A stretch of DNA of 11,140 nt from Clostridiaceae bacterium (GCA_012800135.1 JAAZJV010000254.1:1-11140); one strand, 5' to 3'. Numbered from the stretch's first letter, positions 1 to 7,492 are shown. Numbers and translations: made by a program. The notes: generated by a model not told the origin, from the sequence alone.

Positions 1-323
1 GGGAACAGAAGAACGAGAATGTTGAAGGGGCTTGCAAGATAATACGCCCACATCACGTAAAAATTAGAGCCTAAGGCACCGCGCCAGGAGTAAAACAGCG
101 ATTCGCCTGAAAGTATTTTTTCTCGCAATTCTGCGAGAAAGGGAATATACTGGGCACGTAAATCGACGGTGATAAGATTCATGTCGCCAAAAGGAGAGAT
201 GCCCTGAATGGCGTAATACAAGATAAAAATGGTCGCAGGTAAGAAAAAAGCTGCCAGAGGGAGCAAGATTGAACGGTGCGGAGTCATGCGCACCCTGAAA
301 CTTCTTTTCGTCGAGTCGATCAT
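1..323 (-). CDS. YfhO-family polytopic membrane protein, N-terminal part (cut by window edge)
   Basis: The minus strand is open from an ATG at 323 to the left edge (107 residues). Seen: a basic N-terminus (K6, R7, R10, R12, R17), a hydrophobic segment at about residues 18-39, then an extracytoplasmic-looking stretch with D54, Q58-Y59-P61 and the motif YSWRGALGSNF at 78-88, followed by the start of a second hydrophobic segment containing SPFN (98-101). This order of D..QY, a W/G-rich loop and S-P-F-N is characteristic of the YfhO family (large GT-C-like membrane proteins; the Bacillus member is linked to lipoteichoic acid glycosylation). The full protein would be about 800-900 residues, so most of it lies outside. 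An in-frame ATG at 365 would add 14 residues, but a TATAAA box (378-383) would leave it nearly leaderless, so 323 is preferred; neither start has a good ribosome site. Substrate unknown. Confidence 0.8.
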   Translation of the reverse strand, partial: MIDSTKRSFRVRMTPHRSILLPLAAFFLPATIFILYYAIQGISPFGDMNLITVDLRAQYIPFLAELREKILSGESLFYSWRGALGSNFYVMWAYYLASPFNILVLLF

Positions 324-446
324 GACATATCCGTAATGGCTTGCAGCGCTACTTTGATCTCGCATTGAGCGACGATATTTATAAAGTGTAGCACAATTCT
401 CGAATGTATCTGCAATTTACAGATGCAATGGAGACGGTATCTATTG

Positions 447-474
447 TTTACATTTTATACATATTCACTATACA
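447..474 (+). promoter_or_regulatory. Candidate promoter of the glycosyltransferase gene
   Basis: TTTACA (447-452) and TATACA (469-474) are separated by 16 bp, a fair sigma-A-type match about 80 bp before the ATG at 554. The 324-553 gap is otherwise a divergent control region without a gene. It holds a TATAAA on the minus strand at 378-383 (possible -10 of the YfhO gene), and a small dyad ATCTG-N7-CAGAT at 408-424. Confidence 0.45.
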
Positions 475-553
475 AAAATGGTAGCGTTTGATCTTAAGCA
501 GTGTTATAAAGAAAAAAGAGATTTGTTGTTGATCAAGAAAGTGAACAATAATA

Positions 554-1687
554 ATGCAACATATCATGATCGTAACTGCCTCGACCGGGGGCGGTCATAA
601 TAGTGCCGCTCATTATCTGAAGCAAAGTTTTGAGGAGCGCGGAATTTTTGCTCTTCCGATCGACATGTTTAAGGCGACGAGCAAAGCTTCGAACTACGTG
701 ATGCAAGAAGGGTATCATGTGCTCGCGGAAAAGGCGCCGAATCTTTATGGAACGCTGTATAAGTGGACGAACCAAAAGCAAATTAACGATGCCGTTTTCA
801 GTACACTCTTTACCGGTACAGTGTTTCGTCTCAATTACCTTTTGGATAAAATTGAACCGAAACTGTTGATTGCAACTCACCCCTTTGCCGGGAAGCTGAT
901 CGGCTATATGAAGCAAAAGGGTCGGACGAATGTACCTTTGATGCAAATAGTAACTGACTTTAAACCTCACAACTCGTATTATCACAAGAATATCGATGCC
1001 TATGTTGTCGCCAGTGAGTATTCGCAAGATGCGCTCATCGAAATGGGGGTAGACCAAGAGTGCATCTATACGTATGGCATCCCTGTTAAGAAAAGTTTTT
1101 ACAGTTCTTTCAATAGAAAAGAACGCATTTTTAACGAAGATAAGCCGCTGCACCTATTGATCATGGGTGGCAGTATGGGTTTGAGTGCTATCGGCTCAGT
1201 TATCCGCGAAATAATAAAAGGAAAAGTCGGCCATCATTTAATATTGACAGTCGTGTGCGGGAGAAATAAGGAACTTTACGACGATCTTGCCAAAGAACAT
1301 CAGGAAGATATTCGTGCAGGTAAAATAAGGCTTCACGGATTCGTCGACAATGTGGACGAACTTATGGAGTCATGTGATCTTATCATATCGAAACCGGGCG
1401 GTCTGACGGCAAGCGAGGCCATTCTCAAAAGTATTCCGATGATCATTCCTTTTTACATTCCCGGACAGGAGCACGGCAACGTAGAATTTCTTGTCGAGCA
1501 CAACATGGCCATCGAGGTGCAGGATGTAGATCAACTCAGCTCACATTTGAAGCAGTTAGTCGAGCATCCTGACTTATACCGGAAGATGGTTGCTAACATG
1601 GAACAGCTGAACAAGACATACAGCATCGAAAAAATTGTCGATTTAGGCATCCAAATGATGGATGAACAGGAAAAACAGGATTCCTGA
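554..1687 (+). CDS. UgtP-like GT28 diacylglycerol glycosyltransferase (MGDG-synthase family)
   Basis: The 377-residue product is the usual size for this family (Bacillus UgtP is about 380). The N-terminal MGDG-synthase-type acceptor domain starts with the glycine loop STGGGHNSAA at residues 10-19. The C-terminal GT28 nucleotide-sugar domain has the loop MGGSMG near 205, SKPGGLTASEA at 279-289, and PGQEHGN at 303-309, which correspond to the sugar-nucleotide binding signatures of this family. Such enzymes move glucose or galactose from UDP-sugar to diacylglycerol at the inner membrane face, making glycolipids that anchor lipoteichoic acid; they are peripheral, and no membrane segment is seen here. 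The sugar, and whether it acts processively, cannot be read from the sequence. The ribosome site is weak (AAGAAAGTGA, 537-546). The neighbouring divergent YfhO-family gene supports a cell-envelope role. It ends 23 bp from the convergent trpS with no clear terminator between. Confidence 0.85.
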   Translation: MQHIMIVTASTGGGHNSAAHYLKQSFEERGIFALPIDMFKATSKASNYVMQEGYHVLAEKAPNLYGTLYKWTNQKQINDAVFSTLFTGTVFRLNYLLDKIEPKLLIATHPFAGKLIGYMKQKGRTNVPLMQIVTDFKPHNSYYHKNIDAYVVASEYSQDALIEMGVDQECIYTYGIPVKKSFYSSFNRKERIFNEDKPLHLLIMGGSMGLSAIGSVIREIIKGKVGHHLILTVVCGRNKELYDDLAKEHQEDIRAGKIRLHGFVDNVDELMESCDLIISKPGGLTASEAILKSIPMIIPFYIPGQEHGNVEFLVEHNMAIEVQDVDQLSSHLKQLVEHPDLYRKMVANMEQLNKTYSIEKIVDLGIQMMDEQEKQDS

Positions 1688-1710
1688 TAGTGCGTCTTTG
1701 TGTTTAGTTC

Positions 1711-2757
1711 TCAATCCTTAAAATAAATCATTTGCATATTCTGTTTAACGCGTTGGAGTGTCTCTGATGCTTTTTCACATGCATTGGCGGTGCCTTCGCG
1801 CAGCACCTCTTCGACGTAGCCCGGATCTTTTTCGAGAATTGCGCGACGTTGACGGATCGGTTCGAGAGTCTCTTGAAGGACTTTTTCTAAGAAGCGTTTG
1901 ACTTTGACGTCGCCCAGACCGCCTCGAGTATAATGTGCCTTTAAGGCGTCAAGCGATTCATAATCTTTTAAGTATTCGTCGACATGATCTTGAGTCGCAA
2001 ACGCGTCAAGATAAATAAACACCGGGTTGTCCTCAACGTTTCCGGGATCGCTGATTCGGAGATGGTTCGGATCGGTATACATGGACATGACCTTGTCGTG
2101 AACCGTTTTCTGATCATCCGCAAGATAGATGCAATTGCCCAGCGACTTGCTCATTTTCGCTTTGCCGTCCGTTCCGGGGAGGCGCAGACTTGCTTTGTTT
2201 TCAGGCAGTAAGATCTCAGGCATCACCAAGGTATTGCCGTAAATGGTGTTGAAGCGCTGTACGATTTCGCGACAGATCTCAATCATAGGCGCCTGATCTT
2301 CTCCTACAGGTACCGTTGTCGCGTCAAACGCCGTAATATCAGCGGCTTGACTGACCGGATAACTGAAAAAGCCGAGCGGGACGCTGGATTGGAATCCGCG
2401 CATCTTAATCTCACTTTTGACAGTGGGATTGCGCTGTACACGCGCGACCGTCACGAGGTTCATATAATAGGTAAAAAGCTCAAAAAGTGCCGGAACCTGT
2501 GACTGAATGAGTAAATGCGATTTTTCCGGATCGACGCCGACGGCCAAGTTGTCAAGTGCTACTTCGCGTGCATTTTCTTTGACCTTTTCCGGGTGATCGA
2601 AGTTGTCTGTTAAAGCCTGCACATCGGCCAGCATAATATAGATTTCATCGTATTCACCTGAATTTTGAAGTTTGATACGATTTCGAAGTGATCCGACATA
2701 ATGGCCTATATGAAGTCGTCCTGTCGGCCGGTCACCGGTAAGAATAATCTTTGCCAT
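1711..2757 (-). CDS. trpS: Tryptophan--tRNA ligase
   Basis: Class I aminoacyl-tRNA synthetase of 348 residues, normal for the bacterial enzyme. It activates tryptophan with ATP and charges tRNA-Trp in the cytosol. Seen: the first class I signature TGRLHIGH at 12-19 in the stretch [17 protein letters not shown], the second signature KMSKS at 201-205, and the GEDQ motif just after the VSQAADI segment, all in the expected order in the Rossmann fold. An RNPTVK element at about residue 108 places it in the subgroup common in Firmicutes. The start is fixed by AGGAG at 2770-2774, about 12 nt before the ATG, and by alignment of the N-terminus with the family. The gene stands alone and its leader is short: a TATAAT lies only about 45 nt before the ATG, leaving no room for the T-box that precedes many Firmicutes aminoacyl-tRNA synthetase genes. 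Confidence 0.97.
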   Translation of the reverse strand: MAKIILTGDRPTGRLHIGHYVGSLRNRIKLQNSGEYDEIYIMLADVQALTDNFDHPEKVKENAREVALDNLAVGVDPEKSHLLIQSQVPALFELFTYYMNLVTVARVQRNPTVKSEIKMRGFQSSVPLGFFSYPVSQAADITAFDATTVPVGEDQAPMIEICREIVQRFNTIYGNTLVMPEILLPENKASLRLPGTDGKAKMSKSLGNCIYLADDQKTVHDKVMSMYTDPNHLRISDPGNVEDNPVFIYLDAFATQDHVDEYLKDYESLDALKAHYTRGGLGDVKVKRFLEKVLQETLEPIRQRRAILEKDPGYVEEVLREGTANACEKASETLQRVKQNMQMIYFKD

Positions 2758-2802
2758 AACGAATATTTTCTCCTGCGTAAGCTTTTTCTAATGATTTGCT
2801 AC

Positions 2803-2808
2803 ATTATA
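2803..2808 (-). promoter_or_regulatory. Candidate -10 box of trpS
   Basis: Read on the minus strand this is a perfect TATAAT, 46 nt before the trpS ATG. No good -35 is present at 16-18 bp; the best is GCGTCA with an 18-bp spacer. Placement is therefore tentative. Confidence 0.4.
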
Positions 2809-2840
2809 GCGTAATGCGCAAACACGTGACGCGTGCACCG

Positions 2841-2857
2841 TTGACATACGGTATAAT
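2841..2857 (+). promoter_or_regulatory. Promoter-like elements ahead of the gcv operon
   Basis: A consensus TTGACA (2841-2846) and a consensus TATAAT (2852-2857) stand on the plus strand, but only 5 bp apart, so they cannot be the -35 and -10 of one promoter. TTGACA with a 17-bp spacer would use a poor -10 (GATATC, 2864-2869). TATAAT would use a poor -35 (ACGCGT, 2829-2834). Either way the transcript of the gcv operon would start at roughly 2864-2876, leaving a leader of about 200 nt. Confidence 0.4.
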
Positions 2858-2920
2858 GTGAGAGATATCTGATATGAAAGACGTTATCTTTGCATCTATG
2901 ATCACTTCATCCACAACTCA

Positions 2921-2954
2921 AGGCATCGACATGACCGGCTTGAAAAGCATGCCT
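2921..2954 (+). promoter_or_regulatory. Stem-loop 1 in the gcv leader
   Basis: AGGCAT (2921-2926) pairs with ATGCCT (2949-2954). Immediately inside the right arm, GCTT (2938-2941) pairs with AAGC (2945-2948) across a GAA loop. The right-hand arms are continuous (AAGCATGCCT), so the two helices could stack, with an 11-nt bulge on the left side. No T-run follows, so it is not a terminator. Function is unknown. Confidence 0.4.
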
Positions 2955-2984
2955 CACTCTGGAATAATTGTGACAAATGGCATA

Positions 2985-3025
2985 GTAATGACGCATCAGG
3001 CAGGGTTCATTTATGCATTCATTAC
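2985..3025 (+). promoter_or_regulatory. Stem-loop 2 in the gcv leader
   Basis: GTAATGA (2985-2991) pairs perfectly with TCATTAC (3019-3025), and inside it GCAT (2993-2996) pairs with ATGC (3013-3016), giving about 11 base pairs with a small internal bulge and a 16-nt loop. It ends 37 nt before the gcvT ribosome site and has no T-run. It is a candidate regulatory or stabilising element of the gcv mRNA. Confidence 0.4.
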
Positions 3026-3072
3026 AGAAATAGACTAATCGCCCTGTTTTACGTGAAGAGGAAGGAGCAAGT

Positions 3073-4152
3073 ATGGATCTTAAAACACCGCTTTACGATA
3101 CGCATGTCAAACTTGGAGGGAAAATAGTGCCCTTTGGCGGCTATATGTTGCCGGTCGAGTACGAAACGGGCATGTTGAAAGAACACATGGCCGTCCGGCA
3201 GGCTGCCGGTCTGTTTGACGTCTCGCATATGGGTGAGATTTTCATTGAAGGAAAAGGCGCACTGGATTCTCTTAACGTCATTATGACGAATGATTTTACC
3301 AATTTGAAAATCGGACGCGTTCGCTACACACTGATGTGCAACGATGACGGCGGCATCGTCGATGACTTGATCGTCTACCGTCTGGCGGAAGACCGATTCA
3401 TGTTGGTCGTCAACGCGGCCAATACGGCAAAGGACGACGCACACATTCGCGCCCATCTGCTGCCGGATACTGAAATGCACAACCGATCCGAGTCGATCGG
3501 TCTTTTGGCGCTTCAGGGACCGCAATCGGCCGCTATTTTGTATAAATTAGCGGATCAAGAAACTATACCGACAGGTTATTACAGTTTTCGTGAGCACGTA
3601 CTGGTTGGCGGCATCGAGTGCCTCGTGTCTCGTACGGGATACACGGGTGAGTACGGCTATGAGTTTTATTGTACGTCGGACGAGGTTGTGAAGTTATGGC
3701 ATAAACTCATGGATGCCGGAAGCGAATTTGGCTTAATCCCTTGCGGTCTTGGTGCACGAGATACTTTGAGGTTGGAGGCTTCGATGCCGCTTTACGGCCA
3801 CGAGATGAATGAATCGTTGTCACCTCTTGAGGCGGGTCTCGATTTTGCGGTTAAGATGAACAAGGATTTCATAGGAAAAGATGCGATCATAAAGAAAGGC
3901 GTTCCGCGCAAACGCGTGGGAATGCGTGTGGAAGGACGCGGTATTATCCGTGAGAATCAGGACGTCTACCTCGGTGAAAAGAAAATCGGCGTGACGACGT
4001 CCGGAACATATCTTGCTTACCTCAAAGGCGCATATGCCATGGCATATGTCGAAACAGGAACGGTGGAGCAGGGCGATCAAGTGGAAGTGGATGTGCGCGG
4101 TCGACGCATCAAGGCTGAGATCGTACCCTTTCCTTTTTATAAATCTGAATAA
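3073..4152 (+). CDS. gcvT: Glycine cleavage system T-protein (aminomethyltransferase)
   Basis: Takes the aminomethyl group from the lipoyl arm of H-protein, releases ammonia and forms 5,10-methylene-tetrahydrofolate. The 359 residues match the usual length. Seen: the N-terminal TPLYDTHVKLGGK-like start (5-17), FDVSHMGE at about 49-56, the GGIVDDLIVY segment with D97 in the position of the catalytic aspartate, VNAANTAKD at 113-121, RTGYTGEYGYE near 187-197, and GARDTLRLEA at 227-236, followed by the C-terminal barrel. These cover all family signatures, so the protein looks intact. The start is set by AAGGAG at 3062-3067, 5 nt before the ATG, and by the family N-terminus. It is the first gene of gcvT-H-PA-PB. 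An 18-bp perfect palindrome lies near its 3' end. Confidence 0.97.
   Translation: MDLKTPLYDTHVKLGGKIVPFGGYMLPVEYETGMLKEHMAVRQAAGLFDVSHMGEIFIEGKGALDSLNVIMTNDFTNLKIGRVRYTLMCNDDGGIVDDLIVYRLAEDRFMLVVNAANTAKDDAHIRAHLLPDTEMHNRSESIGLLALQGPQSAAILYKLADQETIPTGYYSFREHVLVGGIECLVSRTGYTGEYGYEFYCTSDEVVKLWHKLMDAGSEFGLIPCGLGARDTLRLEASMPLYGHEMNESLSPLEAGLDFAVKMNKDFIGKDAIIKKGVPRKRVGMRVEGRGIIRENQDVYLGEKKIGVTTSGTYLAYLKGAYAMAYVETGTVEQGDQVEVDVRGRRIKAEIVPFPFYKSE
4031..4048. repeat. 18-bp perfect palindrome within gcvT
   Basis: CATATGCCATGGCATATG reads the same on both strands. It encodes part of AYAMAYV in the T-protein C-terminal domain, where a near-symmetric residue order with matching codon choice creates it. 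It may well be coincidence. Confidence 0.9.
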
Positions 4153-4223
4153 GGCATGTGCATGCAACGATAGAAGAATAGGGATTCTATAAATCGAAAC
4201 GGCACAACAGAGCGTAAGTAGAT

Positions 4224-4228
4224 GGAGG
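4224..4228 (+). promoter_or_regulatory. Ribosome binding site that fixes the gcvH start
   Basis: GGAGG stands 5 nt before the ATG at 4234. It overlaps the in-frame upstream ATG at 4222, which has no site of its own, so 4234 is the real start and the longer frame is an artefact. Confidence 0.85.
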
Positions 4229-4233
4229 TTTAC

Positions 4234-4617
4234 ATGAAAACACCGACAACATTGAAGTACAGCAAAACACATGAATGGGTTCGCGTGATGGACGACGGCA
4301 TCGTTGAAATCGGCATAACAGATTTCGCTCAAAGCGAGCTCGGAAGCCTTGTCTTCGTCAATCTTCCTGATGAAGGCGATGAAGTTGAAAGTGGTGAAGC
4401 ATTCGGCGACGTTGAGTCGGTCAAAGCCGTTTCCGACGTGATCAGTCCCGTCTCAGGCGTGGTGGCGGAAGTGAATGAAGTGCTACTCGATCATCCTGAA
4501 ATGATCAACGACAGCCCCTATGAGGCGTGGATAATTCGCGTCTCTGACATCACCAGTGAGGAAGAACTCTTGGACGCAGAGGCGTACGATCAGTTCTGTG
4601 AAACCGAGGGCAGCTAA
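4234..4617 (+). CDS. gcvH: Glycine cleavage system H-protein (lipoyl carrier)
   Basis: Small lipoylated shuttle protein of 127 residues, the usual size. Its lipoyl arm takes the aminomethyl group at the P-protein, presents it to the T-protein and is then reoxidised by the L-protein. Seen: the family N-terminus KYSKTHEWV at about 8-16, GITDFAQSELG in the middle, and the lipoylation hairpin GDVESVKAVSDV, where K64 is the modified lysine. The tail with INDSPYEAWIIRV (about 91-103) is also typical. It follows gcvT after an 81-bp gap in which I see no terminator, and its stop codon is one base from the gcvPA start, so translation is probably coupled. K64 is the expected substrate of the lipoate ligase encoded downstream. 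Confidence 0.97.
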   Translation: MKTPTTLKYSKTHEWVRVMDDGIVEIGITDFAQSELGSLVFVNLPDEGDEVESGEAFGDVESVKAVSDVISPVSGVVAEVNEVLLDHPEMINDSPYEAWIIRVSDITSEEELLDAEAYDQFCETEGS

Positions 4618-4618
4618 A

Positions 4619-5935
4619 ATGGGCTGCTACGTTCCAAATACCAAAGCGCAGCAGCAAAAAATGCTGGAGACCATCGGATTCACGTCGTTCGATGATCTTT
4701 ACAAGGTGATCCCTGAATCGATGCGCGTCAAGTCGTTGAAGCTTGAACCGGGGAAAAGCGAGCTGGAAGTGCGTCGGATCATGGAGGAACTTGCTGCTAA
4801 AAACAATCCGTTTAAGTCGATTTTCCGCGGTGCGGGAAGCTATGACCATTACATACCGTCTGTTGTTAAATCGGTGACATCTAAAGAATCCTTCCTCACG
4901 GCGTATACGCCGTATCAGGCGGAGATCAGTCAGGGCGTATTGCAGTCCATCTTTGAATACCAGACGATGATTTGCGAATTGACAGGCATGGATGTCTCGA
5001 ACGCGTCCGTTTATGACGGTCCCGTTGCGGCCGCTGAAGCGGTGCTTATGTGTGAGACGAGGAAACGAAGTCGCGTTGTGCTTTCAGGGGCATTGCATCC
5101 ACACGTAATTGAAGTAGTAAAGACGTATTGCGATGCGCGTTCCGTTGAGGTTACCGTTGTACCGCCTAAAGGCGGAAAAACAGACATGGAAGGCGTCAAA
5201 GACGCCCTAAAAGATGATGTGGCATGCCTTTGTTTCCAGCAACCCGGATATTACGGCATCATCGAAGACGCGGAGGCGTTATGTGCGTTGGCGCATGAAA
5301 CAGGTGCGAAATCGGTGATGTATGTCAATCCGATCTCAATGGCGCTTCTCAAGACGCCTGCGGAATGCGGTGCCGATATAGCAGTCGGTGAAGGGCAGCC
5401 GCTCGGCATTCCGATGAGTTTTGGAGGCCCTTATCTTGGCTTTATGGCAACGACTCAACGCATGATGCGCCAACTTCCTGGCAGGATCGTCGGTGAGACG
5501 ACGGACAGCCGCGGCGGCCGCGCTTTTGTACTGACGCTTCAGGCAAGGGAACAGCATATCAGGCGCGAAAAGGCCTCGAGCAACATCTGTACGAATCAGG
5601 CCCTGTGCGCCATGACGGCAAGTGTCTATCTAGCCGCCATGGGACCTTCAGGTCTCGAAGCCTGTGCGACGCAATGCCATAGCAAAGCCGTCTATGCCAA
5701 GGATCAGCTGGTATTGATCAAAGGCATATCCCTTTGCTACGACGAGCCTTTCTTTCATGAATTTGTTACGACGTGTCCCGTTGATCCTGATATCCTCAAT
5801 CGCCGGTTGGCAAAGGAGGGCATTCTCGGCGGACTTCCGATTAATGAGGGCTTGCTCTGGTGTGTGACAGAAAAGCAGAGTAAAGAAGAGATCGACCGGA
5901 TGGTCGCGGTGGCAAGGGAGGTGTGTGAATCGTGA
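4619..5935 (+). CDS. gcvPA: Glycine dehydrogenase (decarboxylating) subunit 1
   Basis: Alpha half of the two-subunit P-protein, which with GcvPB decarboxylates glycine using pyridoxal phosphate. The 438 residues are normal for the split form; in many other bacteria both halves are fused into one chain of about 950 residues. Seen: the N-terminus with YVPNT (4-8), GAGSYDHYIP at 71-80, TAYTPYQAEISQG at 94-106, and KASSNICTNQ at 318-327. The lysine that binds the cofactor is absent here, as expected, and is in GcvPB. The start at 4619 is chosen over an in-frame ATG at 4556, because the latter lies inside gcvH and adds a 21-residue basic tail unlike the family; a GAGGG lies about 10 nt before 4619. 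The stop codon overlaps the GcvPB start by 4 bases. Confidence 0.96.
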   Translation: MGCYVPNTKAQQQKMLETIGFTSFDDLYKVIPESMRVKSLKLEPGKSELEVRRIMEELAAKNNPFKSIFRGAGSYDHYIPSVVKSVTSKESFLTAYTPYQAEISQGVLQSIFEYQTMICELTGMDVSNASVYDGPVAAAEAVLMCETRKRSRVVLSGALHPHVIEVVKTYCDARSVEVTVVPPKGGKTDMEGVKDALKDDVACLCFQQPGYYGIIEDAEALCALAHETGAKSVMYVNPISMALLKTPAECGADIAVGEGQPLGIPMSFGGPYLGFMATTQRMMRQLPGRIVGETTDSRGGRAFVLTLQAREQHIRREKASSNICTNQALCAMTASVYLAAMGPSGLEACATQCHSKAVYAKDQLVLIKGISLCYDEPFFHEFVTTCPVDPDILNRRLAKEGILGGLPINEGLLWCVTEKQSKEEIDRMVAVAREVCES

Positions 5936-7362
5936 AACTTATATTTGAACGCGGTTATAAAGGAAGAGGAAGCGAACACTTGCCCGATTGCGATGTGCCG
6001 GTTTGTCAACTTCCAGAATCGATGATAAGGGCAGAACAGCCTGCCTTGCCCGAGGTATCCGAGATTGAACTTGTGCGCCATTATACAGAACTCGAGAAAC
6101 AGACGTACGGCGTGAACGACGGATTTTATCCGTTGGGTTCCTGTACCATGAAGTACAATCCTCGAATCAATGAGGAGATGGCATCGTTACCCGGTTTTAC
6201 GAACATACATCCATTACAGAGCCAAGATACGGTTCAGGGATGTATGGAGGTGCTTTATAAGGCGGAAGAAGCGTTAAATGAAATTACTGGTATGGATCGC
6301 TTTACGATGCAACCCTCTGCCGGAGCGCACGGAGAGTTTACCGGATTGCTCCTGATTCGAGCTTGGCATCTCCATCACGGAAACACACAACGCACAAAAG
6401 TGATCGTGCCTGATTCGGCGCACGGCACCAACCCGGCGACGGTGACGATGGCAGGATACGAGACGGTCAACGTGCCTTCTACGAAAGACAGTCTTGTCGA
6501 TCTTGACGCGTTGCGTGAAGCGGTCGGTGAGGATACGGCAGGTCTGATGCTGACGAATCCGAACACGCTCGGTCTCTTTGATCCGAACATCGGGGAAATT
6601 ACGAAAATTATCCATGACGCCGGCGGTCTTTGTTATTACGACGGCGCTAATTTGAACGCCGTTATGGGACAGGCACGTCCGGGTGACATGGGATTTGACT
6701 GCGTGCACCTCAATGTGCATAAAACTTTTTCGGCACCGCACGGCGGCGGTGGGCCTGGATCCGGCCCGGTGGGCTGTAAAGCATTCTTGGCACCATTCCT
6801 GCCCGGTCCTGTCGTGGAAAAAGAAAACGGCGCGTATACGTTTAAGACGCCTAAGTTTTCGTTTGGACGCGTCCGCGGTTTCCACGGCAATTTTCTCGTG
6901 CTAGTGAAGACGCTGACCTATATTCTTTCATTGGGACGTGAGGGGATTCCGGAGGCTTCAGCCAATGCTGTACTCAATGCCAACTATCTCATGAACAGGA
7001 TCGCGAAAGATTACGATATAGCCAGCGGTTCGCATTGCATGCACGAGTTCGTGATAACGCTTGAGAGACTACAGAAAGAGACCGGTGTTTCAGCACTTGA
7101 TGTGGCCAAACGCTTAATCGATTACGGCATACATCCGCCGACAATGTATTTCCCTTTGAATGTAAAGGAAGCGCTCATGGTCGAGCCGGTGGAGACAGAA
7201 CCGCTTGAAACACTCGATGAAGTGGCTGCGATCTTCGAACAAGTAATGGAGGAAGCAAGGGAAAATCCCGATCTTCTACACGGCGCCCCTCACAATGCAC
7301 CGATCGGAAGGCCGGACGAAGTGAATGCAGCAAGAAATCCGGTGTTGAGATACACGCCGTAA
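5932..7362 (+). CDS. gcvPB: Glycine dehydrogenase (decarboxylating) subunit 2
   Basis: Beta half of the P-protein, 476 residues, close to the usual 475-490. It holds the pyridoxal phosphate: K264 in NVHKTFSAPHGGGGPG is the Schiff-base lysine, followed by the glycine-rich loop. Also seen are LGSCTMKYNP at 68-77, AGAHGE at 130-135 and PDSAHGTNPA at 160-169, all P-protein signatures. Translation starts at a GTG that overlaps the gcvPA stop (GTGA, 5932-5935), served by a strong GGGAGGTG at 5915-5922; this tight overlap fits production of the two subunits in equal amounts. It is the last gene of the operon, with a long hairpin about 90 bp beyond its stop. Confidence 0.97.
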   Translation: MKLIFERGYKGRGSEHLPDCDVPVCQLPESMIRAEQPALPEVSEIELVRHYTELEKQTYGVNDGFYPLGSCTMKYNPRINEEMASLPGFTNIHPLQSQDTVQGCMEVLYKAEEALNEITGMDRFTMQPSAGAHGEFTGLLLIRAWHLHHGNTQRTKVIVPDSAHGTNPATVTMAGYETVNVPSTKDSLVDLDALREAVGEDTAGLMLTNPNTLGLFDPNIGEITKIIHDAGGLCYYDGANLNAVMGQARPGDMGFDCVHLNVHKTFSAPHGGGGPGSGPVGCKAFLAPFLPGPVVEKENGAYTFKTPKFSFGRVRGFHGNFLVLVKTLTYILSLGREGIPEASANAVLNANYLMNRIAKDYDIASGSHCMHEFVITLERLQKETGVSALDVAKRLIDYGIHPPTMYFPLNVKEALMVEPVETEPLETLDEVAAIFEQVMEEARENPDLLHGAPHNAPIGRPDEVNAARNPVLRYTP

Positions 7363-7454
7363 CGCAAGAAAGAGGCTCAGATGATCGGTGACGGTATCGA
7401 TCGTCCATCTAAACAAGCCTTAATGATGTTCTAACAACTTAACGACATGATTGC

Positions 7455-7492
7455 TAAGAAAGGTGCTTTATTTTGTAGAAGCACCTTTCTTA
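7455..7492 (+). terminator. Hairpin terminator after gcvPB
   Basis: TAAGAAAGGTGCTT (7455-7468) and AAGCACCTTTCTTA (7479-7492) form a perfect 14-bp stem around a 10-nt loop. The right arm is pyrimidine-rich (ACCTTTCTT), but there is no separate T-run after the stem. Position, strength and A/T-rich base of the stem fit the end of the gcv operon. Confidence 0.7.

Larger units (their letters stand above)
2758..3072. other. trpS-gcvT divergent intergenic region and gcv leader
   Basis: This 315-bp gap carries the trpS ribosome site and -10 box on the left, the gcv promoter elements in the middle, and the gcv leader on the right. The leader holds two stem-loops (listed separately), the gcvT ribosome site AAGGAG (3062-3067), and an open frame of 54 codons (2874-3038) that I do not call as a gene. 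I looked for the conserved core of the glycine riboswitch (GGAGAG, GCCGAAGG, CUCUCAGG with a following AAAGGAC) and did not find it. Confidence 0.6.

Noticed and set aside
2921..3025. Resemblance of parts of the gcv leader (CAGGCAGGG, CCGGCTTGAAAAGC) to blocks of the glycine riboswitch.
   Set aside because: Neither order, spacing nor exact bases fit the aptamer core, and the flanking GGAGAG and AAAGGAC blocks are missing.
4222..4233. In-frame upstream ATG that would lengthen GcvH by 4 residues.
   Set aside because: It overlaps the strong GGAGG that serves the ATG at 4234.
3820..4332. Long minus-strand open frame opposite gcvT/gcvH, and similar ones opposite gcvP, lpdA and cobD.
   Set aside because: All lie antisense to well-recognised genes, lack ribosome sites or family features, and cross gene borders; they mirror the codon structure of the sense genes.
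4556..4618. In-frame upstream start that would lengthen GcvPA by 21 residues.
   Set aside because: It lies inside gcvH, gives a basic tail foreign to the family, and the ATG at 4619 matches the family N-terminus.
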